A DNA stretch of 64,000 nucleotides, from contig CVSD01000016.1 in assembly GCA_001179885.1 (NCBI GenBank), positions 16,893-80,892 on the forward strand, in the 5' to 3' direction. Shown here piece after piece: positions 25,821-34,226 of the stretch (positions within the stretch are counted from its first letter, which is position 1; every line of letters starts with the position of its first letter). The notes beneath the pieces are model-generated. The model was not told the origin of the DNA, searched no databases, and worked only from the letters and a program-made list of their open reading frames with translations. The stretch is from Candidatus Pelagibacter communis (lineage in GTDB: Bacteria > Pseudomonadota > Alphaproteobacteria > Pelagibacterales > Pelagibacteraceae). The translations under genes and the position numbers were made by a program.

Positions 25821-26418
25821 GAATTTTAAATAATAAGTAAGTTATTATTCCAAATATAACAATTAACATTCCAATAATTGTAAACCATTTAGAACCATGT
25901 TTATTCATAAATTCTGAAAAAGGATCTCCAAATTTATACGAGAGAAAAGCAACTATAAAGAAACGTAATCCTCTTGAAATAAGGCTAATTAAAATAAAAA
26001 TAAAAATATTAAACCCAATCAAACCACTTGCAATAGTAAAAATTTTATAAGGCAAAGGTGTAAAACCTGCTAAAAAAAGAATTCCAAACCAAGCATAAAA
26101 ACTTTTACTATTTATAAGATTACTTTTAAGCTCAGTTAATTCATCTTCATAACCATAAAAACTCATTATTTGCATCCCTAGATCAAAAAAGAATGCTCCA
26201 ATAAAATAACCAAATATACCACCTAAAACAGAAAATACTGTTGCAATAAAAAAAATTTTTATGAAATCATATTTCTTTGAAATTACCATAGGTATTACCA
26301 TTACGTCTGGTGGAATAGGAAAAAATGAACTTTCAACAAATGAAACAAACGCTAAAAAATATTTAGAGCTTTTATGAGCAGCTAAATTTAAACATTTTTT
26401 GTAGAGAGTATTAAACAT
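25813..26418 (-). CDS. DedA/SNARE-associated family membrane protein
   Basis: The 201 residues have several membrane helices and the family features FVESSFFPIPPDVMVIPM near the N-terminus, GGIFGYFIGAFFFDLG and the re-entrant GFTPLPYKIFTIASG. It resembles the YqaA/DedA group, some of which move lipid carriers or support membrane homeostasis. The substrate here is unknown. It is the first gene of the operon with dsbB and coq7 and is divergent from tRNA-Leu. Confidence 0.88.
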   Translation of the reverse strand: MFNTLYKKCLNLAAHKSSKYFLAFVSFVESSFFPIPPDVMVIPMVISKKYDFIKIFFIATVFSVLGGIFGYFIGAFFFDLGMQIMSFYGYEDELTELKSNLINSKSFYAWFGILFLAGFTPLPYKIFTIASGLIGFNIFIFILISLISRGLRFFIVAFLSYKFGDPFSEFMNKHGSKWFTIIGMLIVIFGIITYLLFKIHA

Positions 26419-26477
26419 TTTTAGGTTTTAATATAATTTTAGTTCTTATACTATTTAATAAAATATTAAACAATTAG

Positions 26478-26562
26478 GGGCGAATGGCGGAACTGGTAGA
26501 CGCGCACGACTCAAAATCGTGTTTCGCAAGAAGTGAGAGTTCGATTCTCTCTTCGCCCACCA
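26478..26562 (+). tRNA. tRNA-Leu (CAA anticodon)
   Basis: The 85-base gene has a 7-bp acceptor (GGGCGAA with TTCGCCC), discriminator A and an encoded CCA. The anticodon loop CTCAAAA gives anticodon CAA for Leu UUG codons. A long variable arm and the T arm GAGAGTTCGATTCTCTC are visible. It lies only six bases before the acyl-CoA ligase start, so that gene may use the same transcript. Confidence 0.96.
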
Positions 26563-26568
26563 AAAATT

Positions 26569-28269
26569 ATGGAATTAAATAAAATTAATAGTTTAGTACA
26601 ACTTTTTTTTGACAAATATAAAGAAAATAAATCGTTAAAAGATCAATTATTTTTAAAATGGTTAAAGTCAGATAATAAAAACTTTTTAACATGGAAACAA
26701 GTTAAAGATGATATTGAGATTTTATCTGAATATTTGAAAGAAAATTTATCTTTGGGAGATAGATGTATTTTGTTATCTGAAAATAGACCAGAATGGTTAA
26801 TAGCAGATATAGCAATTATGAATTCAGGAGGTGTTACAGTACCTTTATTTACAACTTATTCAGAAAAAGATTATGAATACATTATTAATGATTGTAAACC
26901 TAAGATATGTATTGTTTCTAATAATATTCAATTTGAAAAAATAGAAAAATTTATTTCAAGTGAAGTTAAAGTTATATCATTTGAAAAATTTAGAGACAAA
27001 ATTGAAAGTATAAAAAGTATATTAGAAAATTACAACCAAAATCAGTCAACTAATCTATCAAACGATTATAACAAAAATATTAAAAGACATGATCTTGCAT
27101 GTATCATTTACACTTCAGGAACGACCGGTAAACCTAAAGGTGTAATGCTTAGCCATGGAGGTATTTTATCAAATTGTGAAGGTGCACAAGAAATTTTAGA
27201 CTCACTTGTTAAAAAAGATAACCCAGTCTTTTTGACTTGGCTTCCACTGTCTCATTCATATGAACACACAGTTCAATATGTACAAATTTCACTTGGGGCA
27301 AAAATTTATTATGCGGAAAGTCTAGAAAAATTATTACTCAACATGTCTTTAGCAAAGCCAACTATTATGACAGCTGTACCAAGATTTTATCAGAATTTAT
27401 ACAGCAAAATTTCTATTAATTTTTCAAAGCAAAGAGGTTTAAAAAAGATATTAATTGAAAACACTATTTTACTTGGAAAAAAAAATTTAAATAATGAGAA
27501 ACTTAGCTTTAATCAGAAAATTATTAACTTTTTATGTGAAATATTGGTAAGAAGAAAAATTAGAAATCAATTTGGGGGGAAATTAAAGGCCTTTGTTTCT
27601 GGTGGAGGTGCATTGGATAAAAAAATAGGTGAATTTTTAAATTCTATAGGTTTACCAACTTTGCAAGGATATGGATTAACAGAAACCTCTCCTGTAGTAA
27701 GTTGTAACATACCTGGAAAAATTAAGATAGAGACTGTAGGTCCACCATTTAAAACGAACCAGGTAAAAATTGCTAATGATGGGGAAATATTAGTAAAAGG
27801 GGAAAATGTGATGCTTGGCTATTGGAACATGAAAAAGGAAACAGATGAAATTTTAAAAAATGGTTGGTTACATACAGGTGATATTGGCGAATTTACTTCC
27901 GAAGGAAATTTAAAAATAACAGATAGAAAAAAAGAAATTATAGTAAATCTTGGTGGAGATAATATTTCACCATCAAAAATTGAGAATTTATTATGTTTAA
28001 ACGATAAAATTAAGCAAAGTTTTGTTTATGGAGATAAAAAAACTTATTTGGTATCTTTAATAGTAACGGAAAGTGATGAAAATAAAAATGAAATTGAGTT
28101 TTATTTAGAAAATTTAAATAAAAATTTATCTTTAGTTGAAAAAGTTAAAAAATTTAAATTAATTAAAGAAGAATTTACAATTGAAAATGGGATGTTAACT
28201 CCAACATTGAAACTAAAAAGAAAAAAAATATTAGAAAAATACAAAGAAGAATTAGAAAAACTATATTAA
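26569..28269 (+). CDS. long-chain acyl-CoA synthetase (AMP-forming)
   Basis: The enzyme activates fatty acids as acyl-AMP and then acyl-CoA. The AMP-binding loop YTSGTTGKPKGVM, the GYGLTETSPV motif, TGDIGEF and the ITDRKKEIIVNLGGDNISP hinge place it in the FAA1/FadD-like group. I use the ATG at 26569 (566 residues). A GTG-initiated extension starting at 26533 would translate the 3' half of tRNA-Leu and is an artefact. The very short gap to the tRNA leaves no room for a separate promoter. Confidence 0.92.
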   Translation: MELNKINSLVQLFFDKYKENKSLKDQLFLKWLKSDNKNFLTWKQVKDDIEILSEYLKENLSLGDRCILLSENRPEWLIADIAIMNSGGVTVPLFTTYSEKDYEYIINDCKPKICIVSNNIQFEKIEKFISSEVKVISFEKFRDKIESIKSILENYNQNQSTNLSNDYNKNIKRHDLACIIYTSGTTGKPKGVMLSHGGILSNCEGAQEILDSLVKKDNPVFLTWLPLSHSYEHTVQYVQISLGAKIYYAESLEKLLLNMSLAKPTIMTAVPRFYQNLYSKISINFSKQRGLKKILIENTILLGKKNLNNEKLSFNQKIINFLCEILVRRKIRNQFGGKLKAFVSGGGALDKKIGEFLNSIGLPTLQGYGLTETSPVVSCNIPGKIKIETVGPPFKTNQVKIANDGEILVKGENVMLGYWNMKKETDEILKNGWLHTGDIGEFTSEGNLKITDRKKEIIVNLGGDNISPSKIENLLCLNDKIKQSFVYGDKKTYLVSLIVTESDENKNEIEFYLENLNKNLSLVEKVKKFKLIKEEFTIENGMLTPTLKLKRKKILEKYKEELEKLY

Positions 28270-28340
28270 TTTATTAAATATATTTGCGTATAAAGCGCAT
28301 AAACACTAACTTTTTTACACATCAAAATTTAAAAAAAAAT

Positions 28341-28360
28341 AATTTATTTTAAAATAAATT
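28341..28360. repeat. perfect 20-bp A/T palindrome
   Basis: Bases 28341-28360 equal their own reverse complement (arms AATTTATTTT and AAAATAAATT). It lies 28 bases upstream of the -35 box of the polybasic microgene. In such an A/T-rich genome a palindrome of this size may be chance; it could also be a protein site or the remains of a terminator for the acyl-CoA ligase gene. Confidence 0.4.
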
Positions 28361-28387
28361 TTGAAAATTTTAACTTTAATTAAAGAA

Positions 28388-28444
28388 TTGACATAACGGT
28401 TATAAAAAAATAAAAATAAACTAATATCGAATCAATTTGATTCG
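28388..28444 (+). promoter_or_regulatory. promoter and operator-like palindrome of the polybasic microgene
   Basis: A perfect -35 TTGACA (28388-28393) is followed after 17 bases by TAAAAA (28411-28416), a four-of-six match to the -10 consensus. Just downstream, CGAATCAA-T-TTGATTCG (28428-28444) is a perfect inverted repeat with 8-base arms. It lies around or just after the expected transcription start, so it may be an operator or a small 5'-UTR hairpin. The promoter call is good; its regulator is unknown. Confidence 0.6.
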
Positions 28445-28468
28445 TTTAACTAAAAAAGGGAGCTAAAG

Positions 28469-28546
28469 ATGCCTAAGAGAAGAAAAAAAGCAAAGAAAGC
28501 TAAGAAAAAAGCTAAGAAAAAAGCTAAAAAAAGAAGAAGAAGATAA
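28469..28546 (+). CDS. 25-residue polybasic Lys/Arg/Ala microprotein
   Basis: A complete gene unit encodes only 25 residues: 13 Lys, 6 Arg, 4 Ala, one Pro and the start Met. It has a KKA/KKKA repeat core and ends in four Arg. It has a Shine-Dalgarno (GGGAG, 28458-28462), a near-consensus promoter upstream and a strong terminator downstream, so it is very likely expressed. The composition recalls the tails of histone H1-like proteins; it would bind DNA, RNA or ribosomes. I cannot name a family. The alternative is a small RNA that happens to contain the frame. Confidence 0.7.
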   Translation: MPKRRKKAKKAKKKAKKKAKKRRRR

Positions 28547-28566
28547 TAACTTAGTATTCTTTTTAT

Positions 28567-28612
28567 AAAAACGCTTCTCATAACGATTTACGTGTGAGAG
28601 GCGTTTTTTTTT
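28567..28612 (+). terminator. strong (bidirectional) rho-independent terminator
   Basis: ACGCTTCTCA (28571-28580) pairs with TGTGAGAGGCGT (28593-28604) with one or two G-T pairs, a loop of about ten bases, and a run of nine T at 28604-28612. On the left an A run gives T on the other strand, so it may also end the convergent methyltransferase transcript. It is the clearest terminator in the window. Confidence 0.9.
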
Positions 28613-28643
28613 AAATATTAAATCAGAATTATATCTATAATTA

Positions 28644-29318
28644 TTAAATTTTTATTATATATGAAGGAACTTTATAAAAGTCTAATTTTTTAATCTTTAA
28701 ATTTTTATTAGATTTTAAAAATTCATCAGTTGCTTTTGTTGCTCCAAACACTGAATTATAATCATCAATTAATATTATACCACCCCTAACAACATAAGAA
28801 AAAAGCTTATTCAAAACAAACTTTGTAGGTTCATAAATATCCATATCCAAATGTAGAAGAGATATTTTTAAATGAGGCTGTTGTTTAATTAATTTCGGAA
28901 TTGTTTTTTTTACATCTCCTTTTATAAGTTCAAAATTTGAAAATTTTTTATCTATCAAAATTTCATTTAATTCTTTATCATTAATTCCATCCCCAGCATT
29001 TTTTTCCCATTCTTTTAAAAAAAATTTATCACCTTGATTTCTTGGTTTTGGAAATTTTCCAAAAACATCAAAACCATAGATTTTTCTGGAATTGTTACTT
29101 TCTAGTATTTCTCTAAACGTTAAAAATCTAGTTAACGAAATACCCTTAAAAACTCCACACTCAATAATATCTCCTGGAAGTGAAATAATTTTTCTGTATA
29201 TTTCATAATGATAAATTAATTTTGAAATTCTAGTTGTGTCTGTTTTTAAATGATAAATATTTTCAGAGTTCCAAATATCTTTATTGCTTATGTTTTTAAA
29301 TTTAGATTTGGATTTCAC
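28644..29318 (-). CDS. TylF/macrocin O-methyltransferase family protein
   Basis: A 224-residue SAM-dependent methyltransferase. It shows GDIIECGVFKGISLTRFL (SAM binding), YGFDVFGKFP, LLHLDMDIYEPTKFVLN and IDDYNSVFGATKAT, the TylF pattern with metal-binding Asp residues. Relatives methylate sugar hydroxyls in antibiotics or surface glycans. The start is a GTG; no ATG lies nearby in frame. No sugar genes are adjacent here, but a glycan cluster lies 29 kb away. Substrate unknown. Confidence 0.82.
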   Translation of the reverse strand: MKSKSKFKNISNKDIWNSENIYHLKTDTTRISKLIYHYEIYRKIISLPGDIIECGVFKGISLTRFLTFREILESNNSRKIYGFDVFGKFPKPRNQGDKFFLKEWEKNAGDGINDKELNEILIDKKFSNFELIKGDVKKTIPKLIKQQPHLKISLLHLDMDIYEPTKFVLNKLFSYVVRGGIILIDDYNSVFGATKATDEFLKSNKNLKIKKLDFYKVPSYIIKI

Positions 29319-29381
29319 AATTATCTTATCAACTCAATTTAATAATTAGATACCACAGAAAAATAAAAAAAAAATTAAACA

Positions 29382-30233
29382 TTATATAGGTTCGTTATCG
29401 TTATCAGCTATAGTATCTTCTTCAGTTGTGTTCACATCTGAAGTGGTTTGTTTTGTTGGTGTTGGTGATGGGGATGGAGAGGCTAAATTTCTTTTTAAAG
29501 CTTTATCTAATTTTTTCTGTGTATCTTCTTGTGATAAGTTTAATATTATTTGAAATTCAGACAATATTCTTTCATAGGCTTTTTCAAATAATTGTCTTTC
29601 ACTGTATGATTGATCAACCATTAAATCATCCCCTTTATTTAAATCTCTTACCACCTCAGCTAGTTCATAAATTTTTCCAGATGAAATTTTTGCCTCATAT
29701 TCTTGCGCCCTTCTGCTCCACATGGATCTTTTTATTTTAGGTTTACTTTTAAGAATTGAAATACATTTATTGACTTGGTTAATGGTTGCAAGGGGTCTTA
29801 GATGTGATTGTTTATTTACTGGGACCATTCCATTTGCTTTATCTTTTTCAAATTTAATGACATAAGTTTCAACGTCTATCCCACCTATATTAATTTTTTT
29901 AAATTCAGTTATTTGTCCAACTCCGTGTTTTGGATATACTATATAATCTTTAATTTTATATTCTCTTTTTTCAGTTTCTTGTTTTTTTACTTTTTTGATC
30001 TCTGGTTTTGTTTCGGTGTTTTTAGAAATTCTTAAATTATCTGATTTTACCTCTATTTTTTTTTCAATATTGTTAGTTATTTTTTTTTTCCTAATTTTAG
30101 GAATCTTTTTAATTTTTTTTGTACTTTTTTTATTTTTTGTAATTTTTTTTGAAGTTATTTTGTTTTTAACTTTTTTTTTATTTTTTTTTTTAAAGGTTTT
30201 CTTTAAAATATTTTTCAAACTTATTTTTTTCAT
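29382..30233 (-). CDS. carD: CarD/CdnL-family RNA polymerase-binding regulator with Lys-rich N-terminal extension
   Basis: The CarD/CdnL domain (about residues 93-250) binds the RNA polymerase beta subunit and steadies open complexes. Seen are [16 protein letters not shown], the ANGMVPV turn and the C-terminal helical DNA-binding part ([16 protein letters not shown]). Unlike ordinary CarD (about 160-180 residues), it has about 90 extra N-terminal residues; about 28 of the first 60 are Lys. The ATG lies 44 bases inside fdxA. A TTG six codons later is another start; no other ATG precedes the domain. The C-terminus is Ser/Pro/Thr-rich and acidic. Confidence 0.88.
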   Translation of the reverse strand: MKKISLKNILKKTFKKKNKKKVKNKITSKKITKNKKSTKKIKKIPKIRKKKITNNIEKKIEVKSDNLRISKNTETKPEIKKVKKQETEKREYKIKDYIVYPKHGVGQITEFKKINIGGIDVETYVIKFEKDKANGMVPVNKQSHLRPLATINQVNKCISILKSKPKIKRSMWSRRAQEYEAKISSGKIYELAEVVRDLNKGDDLMVDQSYSERQLFEKAYERILSEFQIILNLSQEDTQKKLDKALKRNLASPSPSPTPTKQTTSDVNTTEEDTIADNDNEPI

Positions 30234-30516
30234 CTTTATATTTTTTATGATCCGAAGGTGGATCTTTTTTTTCAGTTATGTTTGGCCAGATTTCAGAGTA
30301 CTGTTTATTAATATCTAACCAACTTTCACTTCCAGGTTCTGTATCAGCTTTTATGGCATCGACAGGACACTCAGGCTCACAAACGCCACAATCTATACAC
30401 TCATCAGGTTTAATTACAAGCATATTTTTTCCCTCATAAAAGCAATCGACGGGACAAACTTCAACACAATCCATCAGTTTGCACTTAATGCAATTTTCGT
30501 TAACTATATAAGTCAT
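30190..30516 (-). CDS. fdxA: seven-iron ferredoxin FdxA
   Basis: This 108-residue ferredoxin has the [3Fe-4S] pattern (Cys9-x7-Cys17-x3-Cys21-Pro) and the [4Fe-4S] motif C-x2-C-x2-C-x3-CP ([17 protein letters not shown]). Length is normal for alphaproteobacterial FdxA, which commonly lies beside carD. Its start overlaps the TerB-like stop (TAATG), and its last 44 bases overlap the carD start in another frame. It is a low-potential electron carrier; the partner is not known. Confidence 0.94.
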   Translation of the reverse strand: MTYIVNENCIKCKLMDCVEVCPVDCFYEGKNMLVIKPDECIDCGVCEPECPVDAIKADTEPGSESWLDINKQYSEIWPNITEKKDPPSDHKKYKDEKNKFEKYFKENL

Positions 30517-30926
30517 TATTGATTTTCGTTTTTAATTTTCTCTTTGATATCCCCCATAATTTTTTTGTCAATATACATTAATCCAGCAAGTCTTCTCATT
30601 AGGTTTGTTTCAAACATGTCTGCTTCTTTATTTGAATAAATTATCCTCCAAAGAGTTTCTATAATTTTTATTTTTTTGTCTTCTTCCATATTTTTAACCT
30701 CTTTTGTAAAATCTAAAATTTGATTGGCGTTTTCCTCTAACATTTTTCCCTCTTGCATAATATCTTTTAAATCTTCATTGCTTACGCCTAACTTTATGAG
30801 AGCTTGAATAATTATTTCCTCTTCTTTTTTTTCAAAATTTTCATCTATTTTTGCAGCGTGTATCAATAATGCTGCAATTTTAGTAAAATTATTAATATTA
30901 TTTTGATTTTTTTTTTTAAAAAACAT
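30516..30926 (-). CDS. TerB-like helical protein
   Basis: The 136 residues form an all-helical, charge-rich protein: [31 protein letters not shown] near the N-terminus and a second repeat with [28 protein letters not shown]. These two acidic/hydrophobic blocks are typical of the TerB/DjlA tellurite-resistance fold. The function is unknown. It lies between the helicase (six-base gap) and fdxA (one-base overlap). Confidence 0.7.
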   Translation of the reverse strand: MFFKKKNQNNINNFTKIAALLIHAAKIDENFEKKEEEIIIQALIKLGVSNEDLKDIMQEGKMLEENANQILDFTKEVKNMEEDKKIKIIETLWRIIYSNKEADMFETNLMRRLAGLMYIDKKIMGDIKEKIKNENQ

Positions 30927-30932
30927 GATCTT

Positions 30933-33410
30933 TTAATGTAAATTTAAATCTTTCAAAACATCAAAGGGACTTTCTTTAATAGTTTTGTCTTTTATCTTTT
31001 TTAATTTTTTTTTAGGAAAATATTTAAAAAACACATCATTCTCTTTCTCAATAATTTTGTAGTTCATATTTTTAAGAAGTTTTTTAAAATTATCTTTACT
31101 ACATCCTAATAAATTTAACATTTCTGGAACTAATTTTATTTCCTTTTCTTTTTCTAGATTAGAATTAATAATTTGCACAAATAATCTTTCTAAAATATCA
31201 ATTCTAACATACATAGAGCCAAATTTCTCAAACCCACAAAGTAGCATAAAACTCCTATTTCTAATTTTGTCATCTTCTAGGAAATTCAGGCCAAATGTTG
31301 GTGGTTTTAAATTAAAATATTTTTGATAATAATTTTTCCAAAGTAAAGTTCTTAATGAAACAGCTTCAGGCTTAATTAATTTGTAAAGAAAAACATGATA
31401 TCTTCCAAATTTTACACCAAGTTCTCTCAAAACTTTTCTTTCATTTTGACCAAGATTTTTTAAATATTCAGAAACATTATTTCTCTCAAGTACACCATTA
31501 TTTTCATAAAGTTGATATGCAAGTGCTTTGATTGAAGAGTTTTTTTCTTTTAAATCTTTTAGATCAACAAGACTTTTAAGAATTATATTTATTTTATCTT
31601 TTAACCATTTGTTTAAAAAATTAATTAATTTTTGAGTTTGGTTATTTTCAATAATATCATCTACTATTATCTCAATATTTGGATTCAGGTAATCTTTACC
31701 GGATAATAACTTTGCTATCGGTGATTTTTGCCAATAAATTTTAAAATCATCTCTAAGTTCAATCAATCCAGTTTCTATTATCATTTCAATTCTTTTTAAA
31801 AGTTCAGGTCCCACACTTTGTCTTGCAGCTTTTTTGAGTGATTTAATATCAGTCTCTAATGCTCCTTTTTTTAAGTCGAGTTCTAATTTAAGCCCATTTA
31901 TTTTCCCAATAAATTGATTATCAATCATCACTTCATTATTTTCTAATATTTTAGTTTCAAATTTCATATCCTGTTTTAACCCTCTTGCAAGAACACTAGC
32001 TCTTTTATCAATGAAAGTTTTTGTAAGTTCTTCATGTAATCTATCTGAAAGTTTATCTTCTAATAATTTTGTTTTTTCTATCCAATAATTTTGATTTTCT
32101 GTCCAATTATTTTTATTAGAAACATATGACCAAGTCCTTACATTTGCAATTCTATTTGATAAAGAATCTACATTTCCATCTAATTTATCAAGCTTCATGA
32201 GCTGTAGTCTCATATATTCATTAGTAATTTTACCTTTTTCACTATTTAAATATTTGAAAACGTTTGCAATCACCTCATAGTGATTACCGTAGGATTTTTT
32301 TACAAAATCTGGTATTTGACAACATTGCCAAAGAAGTCTCAATTTTTCTTCATTAAATTTGATATTTTCAAAATTTTTATCTCTTAAAAAAAATTTGAGA
32401 GCTTTTTCATCTTCACATTCATGGATTTTTCTTAACCATTTTTCAACAGGTTTTTCATCTAAAGATTTAATCAATGAAGAAGTGCTATTAAAATTCAAAT
32501 TTGAATTTCTCCAAAATAAAAATTGTATTTCTTCAAATTTATGATTTTCCAACAAGTCTACTTCCTCAGCATTAATTTCTCTACATTCTCCTGTTATTCC
32601 AAAATTACCATCATTTAAGTACCTACCAGCTCTCCCAGCAATTTGTCCAATTTCAGATAAATTAAGTTTTCTTAATTTTTTTCCATCAAACTTTTTTAAA
32701 TTTGAAAAATAAACTTGATCAAGGTCCATATTTATACCCATACCAATGGCATCTGTTGCAACTAAAAAATCTACATCTCCTGATTGATATAATTCCACTT
32801 GTGCATTTCTTGTTTTTGGGCTTAGTGATCCCATTACAATCGCAGCACCACCTTTTTGTCTTCTAATTAATTCAGCAATTGCGTAAACCTCTTCAGCTGA
32901 AAATGCTATAATCGCAGTTTTTCTTTGAATTCTTGAAATTTTTTTATGACCTGCATATGTAAGTTTAGATAATCTATTTCTATTAATAAATTCTATATCA
33001 TCGTCTAAGTTTAAAATTATACTTCTGATAGTATTAGAACCCATTAACATTGTTAATTTAGTTCCCCTAAGATTTAATAACCTATCTGTAAAAATATGAC
33101 CACGTTCATGATCAGCACACATTTGTATCTCATCTACTCCTACAAAATCTAATTCTTTATCTACGGGCATTGATTCTACTGTGCATAAATAATATTTTGC
33201 ATCAGCTGGGATTATTTTTTCTTCCCCAGTAATTAAGGCAACTTTATTTAACCCAATTTTTTTGACTAATTTGTCGTATACTTCTCTAGCTAATAATCTT
33301 AATGGGAAACCAATCATTCCACAGTCAAATGACAACATAGTTTCAATAGCTAAATGAGTTTTGCCTGTGTTGGTTGGTCCAAGAACAGCAGTAATTTTAT
33401 TTTTTGTCAT
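30933..33410 (-). CDS. Suv3/MgpS-like superfamily II helicase
   Basis: The 825 residues start with a DExH helicase core: Walker A GPTNTGKTH (about 11-19), FPLRLLAREVYD, DEIQ (motif II), MGSLSPKTR, ATDAIGMGINMDLD (motif V) and QIAGRAGR (motif VI). This is close to mitochondrial Suv3 and the large alphaproteobacterial helicases upstream of fdxA-carD. Suv3 unwinds RNA for degradation, so an RNA-turnover role is likely but not shown. The C-terminal half has no motif I can name. Confidence 0.88.
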   Translation of the reverse strand: MTKNKITAVLGPTNTGKTHLAIETMLSFDCGMIGFPLRLLAREVYDKLVKKIGLNKVALITGEEKIIPADAKYYLCTVESMPVDKELDFVGVDEIQMCADHERGHIFTDRLLNLRGTKLTMLMGSNTIRSIILNLDDDIEFINRNRLSKLTYAGHKKISRIQRKTAIIAFSAEEVYAIAELIRRQKGGAAIVMGSLSPKTRNAQVELYQSGDVDFLVATDAIGMGINMDLDQVYFSNLKKFDGKKLRKLNLSEIGQIAGRAGRYLNDGNFGITGECREINAEEVDLLENHKFEEIQFLFWRNSNLNFNSTSSLIKSLDEKPVEKWLRKIHECEDEKALKFFLRDKNFENIKFNEEKLRLLWQCCQIPDFVKKSYGNHYEVIANVFKYLNSEKGKITNEYMRLQLMKLDKLDGNVDSLSNRIANVRTWSYVSNKNNWTENQNYWIEKTKLLEDKLSDRLHEELTKTFIDKRASVLARGLKQDMKFETKILENNEVMIDNQFIGKINGLKLELDLKKGALETDIKSLKKAARQSVGPELLKRIEMIIETGLIELRDDFKIYWQKSPIAKLLSGKDYLNPNIEIIVDDIIENNQTQKLINFLNKWLKDKINIILKSLVDLKDLKEKNSSIKALAYQLYENNGVLERNNVSEYLKNLGQNERKVLRELGVKFGRYHVFLYKLIKPEAVSLRTLLWKNYYQKYFNLKPPTFGLNFLEDDKIRNRSFMLLCGFEKFGSMYVRIDILERLFVQIINSNLEKEKEIKLVPEMLNLLGCSKDNFKKLLKNMNYKIIEKENDVFFKYFPKKKLKKIKDKTIKESPFDVLKDLNLH

Positions 33411-33530
33411 TTCTATCTTTGGTATACTAAAATTTTTATCTACCAGATGTTGTTAGTGTCAAAGAACAAAAATAGACTAAAACATGACCGAATCGGAGGA
33501 TAAAAAGTTCTCATTTTAATTTCAATTATC
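33411..33530. other. short intergenic stretch, no convincing gene
   Basis: These 120 bases between the thioesterase and the helicase (both minus strand) should hold the helicase promoter. A tiny plus-strand frame of 11 codons (33484-33519) starts ATGACCGAATCG but has no visible partner or signals. I call no gene here. Confidence 0.3.
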
Positions 33531-33956
33531 TTAACCACCTGGTCCTAAATCAGATGGTTTAACTTTCAAAATTTTCCAAACTCCTGACGCAGATGTGATT
33601 ATTTTATTATTACATTTTAATTCACAAAATAAAAATACAAGAGTTTTTGTTTTTTTGAGGATTTTTACATTACCTGTAATTTCATCACCAATTTTTGATG
33701 CGCCAATAAATTTTAGATCTAAAGATATTGTAACACATGGTGCATTATCGGCAGATCTATATGCTGCTGTTCCTGCACCAGCATCTACTAATGCTGATAA
33801 ATACCCCCCATGGGTTATGCCTGCTGCATTTAAATGATTTTCATTTATTGTTGATTTAAATTCATACTCATTTTCGGAAATATTTCTAAATAGAACACCT
33901 CCATTATGTTTCATAAAACCAGGTTTAAGACTAATTTGTTCAAACTTTTCAGACAT
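33531..33956 (-). CDS. PaaI-family hotdog thioesterase
   Basis: The 141 residues form a hotdog domain with the PaaI signature HLNAAGITHGGYLSALVDAGAGTAAY and VTISLDLKFIGASKIGDEI. Such enzymes hydrolyse acyl-CoAs; the substrate is not evident. It stands alone between the helicase and tRNA-Arg. Fatty-acid and acyl-CoA genes elsewhere in the window (acyl-CoA ligase, thiolase) are not adjacent. Confidence 0.88.
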   Translation of the reverse strand: MSEKFEQISLKPGFMKHNGGVLFRNISENEYEFKSTINENHLNAAGITHGGYLSALVDAGAGTAAYRSADNAPCVTISLDLKFIGASKIGDEITGNVKILKKTKTLVFLFCELKCNNKIITSASGVWKILKVKPSDLGPGG

Positions 33957-34077
33957 AATTTTTTTATAATATAAAAGTTAATATTAATAAAATGATAAAA
34001 ATTATAATGAAAAAATATATTACTGACATTTGTAAAGAAGTATTGATTAACCATTTAAACATATTATTTCCAATTCA

Positions 34078-34154
34078 TGGCGCGCCTGCTAGGAGTCGAA
34101 CCCAGAACCTCCTGGTCCGTAGCCAAGCGCTCTATCCAGTTGAGCTACAGGCGC
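34078..34154 (-). tRNA. tRNA-Arg (ACG anticodon)
   Basis: The 77-base gene has acceptor GCGCCTG/CAGGCGC, discriminator G and an encoded CCA. The anticodon stem CTTGG/CCAGG holds the loop CTACGGA, giving anticodon ACG (read as ICG) for CGU-type Arg codons. On its strand a TATAAT (34172-34177) lies just upstream. Confidence 0.96.
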
Positions 34155-34226
34155 ATTTTTATTTTTATTTAATTATAGTATATCATTTTTTAGTGTATTT
34201 TAATGATAAGACAAATTTTAAATTTT

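Noticed and set aside
26533..26568. GTG-initiated extension of the acyl-CoA ligase
   Set aside because: It would translate the 3' half of tRNA-Leu; the ATG at 26569 gives the natural start.
29995..30318. Hydrophobic 107-codon plus-strand frame opposite carD and fdxA
   Set aside because: Its Phe/Ile/Leu runs are the complement of Lys-rich carD codons; two real genes occupy the other strand.
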